Source of the DNA: UMGS1781 sp045650705
GTDB taxonomy: Bacteria; Bacillota; Clostridia; TANB77; CAG-508
Assembly (NCBI GenBank): GCA_045650705.1
Contig: JAZRRK010000029.1
Span: forward strand, 1 to 32,055
DNA: 32,055 bases
Direction of reading: 5' to 3'
The first letter of the stretch is position 1. Each line of letters begins with the position of its first letter. Positions 1 to 6,320 of this stretch are shown here, piece by piece. The translations under genes and the position numbers were made by a program. Below the pieces are notes generated by a model, which was given only the letters and a program-made list of their open reading frames with translations, was not told where the DNA came from and did not search any database.

Positions 1-59
1 TTTATCACAATATAAAACGGGACAAACAATATATCATAAAAAATTTGGAGAAGGAATAA
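1..59 (+). repeat. 59-bp exact direct repeat of 556-614
   Basis: Bases 1-59 are identical to 556-614 and diverge at base 60 (C) versus 615 (T). The copy at 556-614 encodes the C-terminal tudor-like domain of the PcrA helicase, where it belongs. The copy at the window edge lies upstream of the helicase motif V region, where it does not. The join keeps the reading frame. Confidence 0.95.
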
Positions 60-724
60 CATTATCTAGTGATTTAGACAATATGGAAGAAGCAGAAGAA
101 AGTATTACATTAATGACACTTCATAGTGCAAAAGGATTAGAATTTCCAGTTGTATTTTTAATAGGAATGGAAGAAGGTTTATTCCCAAGTTATAGGTCAA
201 TAGGAGAAACTAGAGAACTAGAAGAGGAAAGACGACTATGTTATGTAGGGATAACAAGAGCAAGAGAATATTTATATCTAACTTGTGCAAAACAAAGAAC
301 TATATTTGGGTCAACAACTTGTAATAAAATATCAAGATTTATAGAAGAAATACCAAAAGAATTATTAGATATAGAAAAAGAATTAATTAAGGAAGAAAAA
401 ACAAGAGAAAAAGCAGAATGGAGATATGGAAATAGCAGTGTCAATACATATTTTGCAACAGCAAATGATAGCAATAATAAACAAAGCAATTTTGCATTTA
501 GAACAGCAGAAAATTTCTTGAAAAATGTTGCAGCAAAGCCAGCAGCAAGTATAGATTTATCACAATATAAAACGGGACAAACAATATATCATAAAAAATT
601 TGGAGAAGGAATAATAACTGAAATAGCTACAGAAGGAGATGACTTAAAATTAGACATATCATTTGAAAAAGTAGGACATAAGCGATTAATGGCAAAATAT
701 GCAAATCTTGAAATAATAAATTAA
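1..724 (+). CDS. pcrA: ATP-dependent DNA helicase PcrA/UvrD, C-terminal part (5' truncated)
   Basis: This is the C-terminal end of a superfamily 1A DNA helicase of the PcrA type, which unwinds DNA in repair and replication-fork maintenance. Reading in frame from base 2, helicase motif V is visible (TLMTLHSAKGLEF, followed by GMEEGLFP), then motif VI (YVGITRAREYLYL). A low-complexity linker follows, and the end is the small C-terminal tudor-like domain (TGQTIYHKKFGEGIITEI). The frame is open to the left edge, but bases 1-59 are an exact copy of 556-614. They place C-terminal-domain residues directly before the helicase core, which no PcrA has. The genuine sequence therefore probably begins near base 60 (LSSDLDNMEEAEE). 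The family assignment is firm; the 5' junction looks like an assembly fault or a rearrangement. Confidence 0.9.
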   Translation, partial: LSQYKTGQTIYHKKFGEGITLSSDLDNMEEAEESITLMTLHSAKGLEFPVVFLIGMEEGLFPSYRSIGETRELEEERRLCYVGITRAREYLYLTCAKQRTIFGSTTCNKISRFIEEIPKELLDIEKELIKEEKTREKAEWRYGNSSVNTYFATANDSNNKQSNFAFRTAENFLKNVAAKPAASIDLSQYKTGQTIYHKKFGEGIITEIATEGDDLKLDISFEKVGHKRLMAKYANLEIIN

Positions 725-733
725 AAATAAAAT

Positions 734-778
734 TTGTAGGAAAAACTATTATGTATAGAGATTCCTACAATTTTTTTT
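734..778 (+). terminator. Rho-independent terminator after pcrA
   Basis: A nine-base stem TTGTAGGAA (734-742) pairs with TTCCTACAA (762-770), with a 19-base loop, followed directly by eight T residues. It lies ten bases after the pcrA stop codon. Confidence 0.85.
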
Positions 779-807
779 GCATAAAAAGTTTTTTGTCGTT
801 CATAATA
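778..807 (+). promoter_or_regulatory. Candidate sporulation sigma promoter (sigma-G/F or sigma-E type)
   Basis: TGCATA (778-783) and CATAATA (801-807) are separated by exactly 17 bases. This resembles the forespore sigma-G pattern (GNATR, about 18, CATNNTA) and partly the sigma-E pattern. It lies 35-65 bases upstream of two coat-like genes. The base matches are seen; the sigma assignment is inferred, and in AT-rich DNA such matches can arise by chance. Confidence 0.4.
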
Positions 808-841
808 AATATGTAAAAAATAAAAGGAAGGATGAGAAATA

Positions 842-1027
842 ATGGCAGACTTAACACAAGTAGAATTAGAAAATTTAAGGCACATAATAGGAAGTCAAGA
901 CACAATGTATCAGAAACTAAACACATACGCATCACAATGTGTAGATCCACAAATAAAGCAAATGTTTACAAAAGCAGCACAAGATTCATTAAATACAAAA
1001 CAAAAACTATTAACTTTTTTAAATTAG
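842..1027 (+). CDS. Small spore coat-like protein (CotF-related)
   Basis: The 61-residue protein reads as two amphipathic helices (LENLRHIIGSQDTMYQKLN, then a Cys and a DALNTKQKLLTFL-like end). That pattern, with the helix-turn around CVDPQIKQMF, is what I recognise from the short clostridial spore coat proteins related to the coat F family, thought to be laid down on the forespore surface. The start is preceded by AAGGAAGG. The next gene follows after 12 bases with its own strong ribosome site and is the partner in this two-gene unit. Both follow a candidate sporulation promoter. A second overlapping frame (832-1062) is present but has no comparable support. Function is by family resemblance only. 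Confidence 0.75.
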   Translation: MADLTQVELENLRHIIGSQDTMYQKLNTYASQCVDPQIKQMFTKAAQDSLNTKQKLLTFLN

Positions 1028-1039
1028 GGAGGAGAGATT

Positions 1040-1285
1040 ATGGAAGAAAAATATATGGTTAATGATATTTTGGAAAACACAAAGGCAAATCTTACAACAT
1101 ATCAAGGAGCAATAGCAGAATCAGAAAATATGCAATTAAGACAAACTATTCAGCAAATAAGAAATAATGATGAGACTTTTCAATACTCATTATATAAAGT
1201 TGCGCAAGTTAAGGGATATTATAAACCGTCAGGACAAGCACCTCAGACAGAGATAGATAGAATAAAAAATGAAATATCAAAATAA
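1040..1285 (+). CDS. Spore coat protein, CotF-like
   Basis: The 81-residue helical protein begins MEEKYMVNDILENTKANL and contains a Gln/Asn-rich second helix (MQLRQTIQQIRNNDETFQYSLYKVAQVKGYYKPSGQAP is spread over about residues 31-68). The KGYYKP turn and the helical-hairpin layout are typical of coat F domain proteins of clostridial spores. GGAGGAGAG lies just upstream of the ATG. It is the second gene of the 842-1285 unit and is probably expressed in the same sporulation compartment. It has no signal peptide or membrane segment, consistent with a coat component made inside the mother cell. Confidence 0.75.
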   Translation: MEEKYMVNDILENTKANLTTYQGAIAESENMQLRQTIQQIRNNDETFQYSLYKVAQVKGYYKPSGQAPQTEIDRIKNEISK

Positions 1286-1303
1286 AATATATCTAATAAA
1301 TCA

Positions 1304-1347
1304 GTGATGAATCTTTCTTTAGTAGCATAAAGCAAAGCATTCATCAC
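1304..1347. repeat. Inverted repeat after the coat genes
   Basis: GTGATGAAT (1304-1312) pairs perfectly with ATTCATCAC (1339-1347) across a 26-base loop that itself contains CTTT/AAAG complements. No T run follows on the plus strand, so it is not a standard terminator. The stretch after it (1345-1393) has no T at all in 49 bases. The 1286-1508 interval otherwise holds no convincing gene. Confidence 0.5.
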
Positions 1348-1508
1348 AAAAACAAAACAAGAGAAAAAAAGAGAAAAGACAAGCAAGAACGAGTAAAAAA
1401 GAGAATAAAACATATTAAAACCACATAAAATAGCTATATCAGAAAATATAAAATTTGCCAAAAAACACAAAAACAGGTAAAATAGAATAGATTGAGAATT
1501 AAGGAGAG

Positions 1509-2495
1509 GTGTTTAATATTTTATTAAAAGGAATAAAAAATATATTTATACATATTAGAAGTTCAATAAAAGTTATATTAATGGTAGTAATATCAGCAAT
1601 ACTAATAATTAGTTTAATATCAGTATTTTATAGACCAACATATTCAGTGACATTAAATGGAGAATTTATAGGATATACAAACGATAAAAATAATCTACAA
1701 AAGAACATAAATGAATACATGAAAGGGAAAACAGAAAATAATATAGCATTTGTAGATATACAAACATTACCGGAATATTCATTATGTTTTGTAAAAAGAG
1801 AACAAGTAGATAACACAGACGAAATTCTTGAAAAAGTAAAAAACTTAGGAACAACATATTATCAATATTATGCAATACTTTTAGATAATGAAGAGAAATA
1901 TTATGTCCCAACAAAAGAAGATGCAGAAGCTATCATTGATGCTTTAAAGAAAAAAAATAGTAACAATATAGATGACATATCATATACACAAATATATAAT
2001 ACAGAACTAAAAGAATATTCAGAACAAGATACAGTAGTTACAGCTCTATATGAGAAGAAAGTATATTATTATGAGCCAACAGGAGGATTAACAGTAGCAA
2101 CCTATAAAATAGACATAGGAATAGACTTAATAAAACCAGTATCTTCATATCAAATGATTACATCAAGATTTGGGCAAAGAGCTAGTGGAATGCATAAAGG
2201 ATTAGATATAGCGGCAGTAACTGGTACTCCAATAGTTGCAGCAGCAGCAGGAACAGTAACATATTCAGGATATTCAAATGTAGGATTTGGAGAATGTATA
2301 ATAATATCACATGGTAATGGCGTAGAAACATTGTATGCACATTGCAGTACAAGATATGTAACAGTAGGTCAATCTGTAGCACAAGGAGAAACAATAGGAA
2401 CTGTTGGATCAACAGGAAACTCAACTGGACCACACTTACACTTAGAAATAAGAGTAAACGGAACAAGAGTTAATCCACAATATTATGTATATTAA
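1509..2495 (+). CDS. Membrane-anchored M23 family peptidase (LytM/endopeptidase)
   Basis: Predicted murein endopeptidase of the M23 (lysostaphin/LytM) family, 328 aa. One N-terminal membrane segment lies near residues 22-41 (VILMVVISAILIISLISVFY), followed by an extracellular region of about 160 aa without a recognised motif, then the M23 domain from about residue 215. Zinc ligands are visible: H229 and D233 in HKGLDIA, and H309 and H311 in HLHLEI. The catalytic region LYAHC is also present, so the enzyme looks intact. The assumed GTG start lies only two bases after AAGGAGAG, which is unusually close. An ATT at 1518 has better spacing, and the true start is uncertain by a few codons. It could be a sporulation or cell-separation hydrolase, given its position after the coat genes. 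Confidence 0.9.
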   Translation: MFNILLKGIKNIFIHIRSSIKVILMVVISAILIISLISVFYRPTYSVTLNGEFIGYTNDKNNLQKNINEYMKGKTENNIAFVDIQTLPEYSLCFVKREQVDNTDEILEKVKNLGTTYYQYYAILLDNEEKYYVPTKEDAEAIIDALKKKNSNNIDDISYTQIYNTELKEYSEQDTVVTALYEKKVYYYEPTGGLTVATYKIDIGIDLIKPVSSYQMITSRFGQRASGMHKGLDIAAVTGTPIVAAAAGTVTYSGYSNVGFGECIIISHGNGVETLYAHCSTRYVTVGQSVAQGETIGTVGSTGNSTGPHLHLEIRVNGTRVNPQYYVY

Positions 2496-2497
2496 TA

Positions 2498-2527
2498 AAA
2501 AACACTAACATATGTTAGTGTTTTTTT
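2498..2527. terminator. Bidirectional terminator between M23 peptidase and mecA-like gene
   Basis: A near-perfect palindrome AAAACACTAACA/TGTTAGTGTTTT is flanked by A and T runs. It sits between two convergent genes and can serve both. Confidence 0.85.
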
Positions 2528-3158
2528 ATAGAGTGCTTTTATTAAAATATTTTAAACAAGTAGATATTGCATTTTTTCCAATAATAATAGAACCATATTC
2601 TTTTAATTTACTTTCAAAAAGCGCCTCATTTTTAGTTGGTTGAGCAAATTCTGAAATGGCATATGTAAAGTTCTTTAATTCTTCATATGAGAATTTAATA
2701 TTATTTAAAATTAAGTAATATTTGTTTTGGAATAAAACTAATGAAGATTTCTTTAATTTATTTAAATAACATTTTAAGTTAGAACTATTAATGTATGTGC
2801 AAAATTCACAGAATTCATCAAAAGTATTAAACATATAAATAGATAAAGCAGTATAGGAGATTGTAGATTTTCTCTTAACTTTAGGCTGTTTAACTTTAGG
2901 TTTAACATTATCTGGCTTTTCTCTAGTAATAGTCAAAACAAAACAACCATCAGAAGAGGCTAAAGCTTCAATAATTAATTTATAATTTTTTGTTTTAAAG
3001 CCCACTTCTTCTTCAGCTTGAGATAGCATATCTAGAAATAAATCCTGACTTTCCACTGAATTAGACATAAAAGTATGTAAATCTATATTTTTTTCTTTTA
3101 AATCTTGCAAATTTAAAAAAATTCTAATTTTATTCTCATTTAATTTTTCAATTCGCAT
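2526..3158 (-). CDS. mecA: MecA-like adaptor protein (negative regulator of competence family)
   Basis: 210-aa relative of MecA, the adaptor that delivers substrates to the ClpC/ClpP protease (ComK and others in Bacillus). The N-terminal part MRIEKLNENKIRIFL is the typical MecA start. A C-terminal domain contains NKYYLILNN and ends with an EYGSIIIGKNAISTCLKYF segment matching the MecA C-terminal fold. The linker near residues 83-98 is lysine-rich (KPKVKQPKVKRK), whereas Bacillus MecA has an acidic linker here. An upstream ATG at 3173 exists, but its codons form the ribosome site GGAGG, so the ATG at 3158 is preferred. Which proteins it targets cannot be seen. Confidence 0.85.
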   Translation of the reverse strand: MRIEKLNENKIRIFLNLQDLKEKNIDLHTFMSNSVESQDLFLDMLSQAEEEVGFKTKNYKLIIEALASSDGCFVLTITREKPDNVKPKVKQPKVKRKSTISYTALSIYMFNTFDEFCEFCTYINSSNLKCYLNKLKKSSLVLFQNKYYLILNNIKFSYEELKNFTYAISEFAQPTKNEALFESKLKEYGSIIIGKNAISTCLKYFNKSTL

Positions 3159-3394
3159 TAAAAATACCTCCAAATATATTAATAATATAATTATAGCACT
3201 ATAATAACTATTTTTAAATGATAAATTTTTGGAAAAAATGGATACTTATATAGTATATTACTATATTAAAAATTAAGTGAATTTATGATTGAGAAATTAT
3301 AGCATAAAATTAATAAAAAATAAATATATATCTTGAAAAAAATGGTAATTGCATATATAATATAAAAGTGATTTAAACAAAAGTAGGAGGAAAT

Positions 3395-3652
3395 ATGGCA
3401 ACAAGAGATAAAAATATATGGATATTATTAATTTTTTTATTATCAGGACTAGTGCTGGGAGGACTATTAGGAGAATTAGCTTCAAAAGTAGACTTTTTAT
3501 GGTGGCTTTCATATGGGGAAAATTTTGGATTAACAACACCAATTGAATTAGATTTGAATGTAATAACAATAACTTTTGGGCTATGGTTTAAAATAAATGT
3601 TGCAAGTATAATAGGTATGGCGATAGCAATATTTGTTTATAGAAAAGTATAG
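3395..3652 (+). CDS. DUF4321-like small membrane protein
   Basis: 85 aa, with two hydrophobic segments: residues about 8-27 (WILLIFLLSGLVLGGLLGEL) and about 66-84 (VASIIGMAIAIFVYRKV). The middle is WWLSYGENFGLTTPIELDLN. This short two-helix protein directly upstream of radC-mreB matches the DUF4321 family, which is common in Clostridia at this locus. Its function is unknown. TAGGAGGAAAT gives a good ribosome site. It is probably the first gene of the unit running to mreC, with 41 bases to radC. Confidence 0.75.
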   Translation: MATRDKNIWILLIFLLSGLVLGGLLGELASKVDFLWWLSYGENFGLTTPIELDLNVITITFGLWFKINVASIIGMAIAIFVYRKV

Positions 3653-3693
3653 GTAAAAATATATAAGGGGTAAATTTGAAAGGAAGGCAAAAT

Positions 3694-4374
3694 ATGAAAA
3701 TAAAAGAATTACCCTTATACGAAAGACCATATGAAAAATTAGAAGAATATGGTTCAGAAAAACTATCAAATGCTGAATTATTAGCTATTATAATAAAAAC
3801 AGGAACAAAAGATAAATCATCCGTTTCAATAGCACAAGAAATTTTAAAATTAAATTATAATACCGATAAAGAAAACTTAAGATTTTTGCAAGACATATCT
3901 TTGGAAGAATTTATGAAAATTAAAGGAATAGGAAAAGTAAAAGCAATACAACTAAAAGCAATTTGTGAACTTACGAAAAGAATATCAAGGCCTTTAAATA
4001 GTAAGACTATTATTAAAACTCCTTTAGATATAGCAAATTTGTTAATACCAGAGCTGAGATATGAAAAAAGAGAAGTAGCAAAAGTAGTAATATTAAACAA
4101 CAAAAATGCAATTTTAAAAATAACAAACATATCATTAGGAGGAGCTAATTTTGCCTGTATAGAACCAAAAGATGTTTTAGTAGAAGCAATAAAAATGCAA
4201 GCACCAAAGATAATTTTAGTTCATAATCACCCTAGCGGAGATCCAACACCAAGTAAAGGGGATTATAATGTTACAGATAGAATATATGAAGCAGCAGAAC
4301 TAATAGGAATTAAATTATTGGATCATATAATAATAGGCGATGGAGTTTATCAAAGTCTGCTATTGGAAAAATGA
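3694..4374 (+). CDS. radC: RadC family JAB/MPN domain protein
   Basis: 226-aa RadC-type protein. A helix-hairpin-helix lies near residues 75-90 (FMKIKGIGKVKAIQL), followed by the C-terminal JAB/MPN metalloprotease-like domain. The full JAMM motif is present: H177, H179, S187 and D190 in HNHPSGDPTPSKGD. Despite the historic name, a DNA-repair role is not established for the family. The ATG at 3694 with AAGGAAGG upstream is chosen over a TTG at 3676. Its position directly before mreB is the common Firmicute arrangement. The stop codon lies 12 bases before the mreB start, so the two genes are surely co-transcribed. Confidence 0.93.
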   Translation: MKIKELPLYERPYEKLEEYGSEKLSNAELLAIIIKTGTKDKSSVSIAQEILKLNYNTDKENLRFLQDISLEEFMKIKGIGKVKAIQLKAICELTKRISRPLNSKTIIKTPLDIANLLIPELRYEKREVAKVVILNNKNAILKITNISLGGANFACIEPKDVLVEAIKMQAPKIILVHNHPSGDPTPSKGDYNVTDRIYEAAELIGIKLLDHIIIGDGVYQSLLLEK

Positions 4375-4386
4375 GGACAAGTATGT

Positions 4387-5445
4387 ATGACCTCAATGAA
4401 AGGAATGAAAGAAATGAGCTTTTTAAGTTTGAAAGGTAAGGATATAGGAATTGATTTAGGAACAGCAAATACATTAGTAACATTAAAAGGAAGAGGAGTG
4501 GTTTTAAAAGAACCATCAGTTGTAGCAATTGATACAAAAACTAAAGAAATAATCGCAACAGGACATGAGGCTAAAGAAATGTTAGGAAGAACTCCAAAAG
4601 AGATACAAGCGGTAAAACCAATAAAAGATGGAGTTATAGCAGACTTTACGGCTACTCAATTGATGCTAAAAAGCTTAGTAGAAAAAGTTTGTAAAAGATA
4701 TAATGCTGGAAGACCAAGAGTAGTAGTAGGAGTTCCTTCAGGAATAACAGAAGTAGAAGAGAGGGCAGTTGAAGAATCTGTTATTAGAGCAGGAGCAAAG
4801 GAAGTATATTTAATAGAAGAACCAATGGCTGCTGCTATTGGTGCAGGATTAGATGTAGCAGAACCTGCAGGGAATATAATAGTAGATATAGGTGGAGGAA
4901 CAACAGAAGTTGCAGTAATATCTCTTGGAGGTATAGTAGTAAGTAATTCATTAAGAATAGCAGGAGATGAATTAGATGAAGACATAGTAAACTATGTAAA
5001 AAAAGAATTAGGACTAGCAATAGGGATGACAACCGCTGAAGAAATAAAAGTACAAATAGGATGTGCTTTACCGCTTATGACAGAATTAAGCATGGAAATT
5101 AAAGGAAGAGATTTAACAACCGGTTACCCTAGAAGTGTTGTGATTACATCTTCACAAGTACAAGAAGCAATGCAGAATTCAATACAAGAAATAATAGATA
5201 TAATAAAAGTAACATTAGAAAAAACTCCACCAGAATTAGCAGCAGATATAGTAGAAAGAGGAGTAGTATTATCAGGCGGAGGAGCATTAATAAAAAACAT
5301 TAATAAACTAATAAGCCAAAGAATAGAAATGCCAGTATATGTAGCAGAAGAACCACTAGAATGTGTTGTAAAAGGCGCAGAAAAAACACTAGCAGACATA
5401 GAAAAACTTAGAGATGTGTTAACTAACTCTAGAAAAAGAAGATAG
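4387..5445 (+). CDS. mreB: Rod shape-determining protein MreB
   Basis: Actin-like ATPase that forms membrane-associated filaments and directs lateral peptidoglycan synthesis. The phosphate-1 motif DIGIDLGTANTLV opens the protein, the phosphate-2 motif is IVDIGGGTTEVAVISLGG, and the adenosine motif is VVLSGGGALIKNINKLIS. The length (352 aa) is slightly above the usual 330-345. An internal ATG at 4414, with AAAGGA nine bases upstream, would give MSFLSLKGKDIGIDLG, which matches family N-termini better, so the annotated start may be nine codons too long. It is followed 20 bases later by mreC. No mreD follows. Confidence 0.97.
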   Translation: MTSMKGMKEMSFLSLKGKDIGIDLGTANTLVTLKGRGVVLKEPSVVAIDTKTKEIIATGHEAKEMLGRTPKEIQAVKPIKDGVIADFTATQLMLKSLVEKVCKRYNAGRPRVVVGVPSGITEVEERAVEESVIRAGAKEVYLIEEPMAAAIGAGLDVAEPAGNIIVDIGGGTTEVAVISLGGIVVSNSLRIAGDELDEDIVNYVKKELGLAIGMTTAEEIKVQIGCALPLMTELSMEIKGRDLTTGYPRSVVITSSQVQEAMQNSIQEIIDIIKVTLEKTPPELAADIVERGVVLSGGGALIKNINKLISQRIEMPVYVAEEPLECVVKGAEKTLADIEKLRDVLTNSRKRR

Positions 5446-5465
5446 AGTAAAAACAGGAGGTTCAT

Positions 5466-6281
5466 ATGCATAAAAGTAACAGAACTGGAAAAATAGGTAT
5501 TATAATAACAATAATAATACTAACAGGTTTAGTTATTATAACAAATATTGATGTATCAAAATTTTCATATACTGAGGGAATTGCAAATAAATTAGTAATG
5601 CCAATTCAAAATGGATTAACATATTTAAAAAATAAAATTGAAAAAAATAATACTTTTTTTGATGATATAAACAATCTGCAAGAAGAAAATAAAACTTTAA
5701 AAGAGCAAAATAAAGAACTATCTGAGAAATTAAGTGAATTACAGATAGTAAAAGCAGAAAATAAAACATTAAGGGAATATGCAAACTTATCAGATCAATA
5801 TACAGAATATACAACAACTCCAGCATATATTATCAATAGAGATTTAAGTAATTTGAGCAGTACAATAATTATAAATGTAGGAGAACAAGATGGAGTAAAA
5901 GAGAATATGCCAGTAGTTTCAGCAGAAGGTGTTGTAGGGCATATTATTTCAACAACAAAAAACACATCAAAAGTTCAACCAATAATAGATCCTTCAAGCA
6001 GTATAAGTGCAGTAATGAATATATCGAGAGATAATGTTATTGTAAAAGGTGAATTAAATAGTGATAATAAATTAAGAGCTACATATATAAGTAGTGATGC
6101 AGATTTAATACTTAATGATGAAGTTGAAACCTCAGGATTAGGAGGGATATATCCAAAAGGGTTAAAAATAGGAAAGTTAATAGAAATTGTAGAAGGGCAT
6201 AATATAACAGAAAAATATGGAATAATAGAAACAACGGTTGACTTTTCAAAATTAGAAACAGTATTAGTAATTATAAAATAA
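5466..6281 (+). CDS. mreC: Rod shape-determining protein MreC
   Basis: 271-aa MreC, the extracytoplasmic partner linking MreB filaments to the elongation synthases. One membrane helix lies near residues 9-27 (IGIIITIIILTGLVIITNI). A coiled coil runs about residues 58-105 (LQEENKTLKEQNKELSEKL). The two beta domains follow, with the family signatures AYIINRDLSN, GVKENMPVVSAEGVVGHI and GLGGIYPKGLKIGKL. AGGAGG precedes the ATG. It is the last gene of the unit and is followed at once by a terminator. Normally mreD and often a class B PBP or minCD would come next; they are not here. Confidence 0.95.
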   Translation: MHKSNRTGKIGIIITIIILTGLVIITNIDVSKFSYTEGIANKLVMPIQNGLTYLKNKIEKNNTFFDDINNLQEENKTLKEQNKELSEKLSELQIVKAENKTLREYANLSDQYTEYTTTPAYIINRDLSNLSSTIIINVGEQDGVKENMPVVSAEGVVGHIISTTKNTSKVQPIIDPSSSISAVMNISRDNVIVKGELNSDNKLRATYISSDADLILNDEVETSGLGGIYPKGLKIGKLIEIVEGHNITEKYGIIETTVDFSKLETVLVIIK

Positions 6282-6285
6282 ATAC

Positions 6286-6320
6286 AAAAAAGGTGTGTAA
6301 ATAATTAGCACACCTTTTTT
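6286..6320. terminator. Bidirectional terminator after mreC
   Basis: AAAAAAGGTGTG (6286-6297) pairs perfectly with CACACCTTTTTT (6309-6320). It serves mreC and the convergent 619-aa gene, whose stop lies in the T run. Confidence 0.9.

Noticed and set aside
832..1062. Overlapping 76-codon frame across the first coat gene
   Set aside because: It lacks a well-placed ribosome site, has odd Lys/Arg/Ser composition and is out of frame with a recognised coat protein.
1243..1470. Minus-strand 75-codon hydrophobic frame
   Set aside because: It is the complement of A-rich DNA, which always gives Phe/Leu-rich frames; there is no ribosome site and no family resemblance.
4656..5032. Long minus-strand frames inside mreB
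   Set aside because: They are shadows of a strongly conserved gene on the opposite strand.
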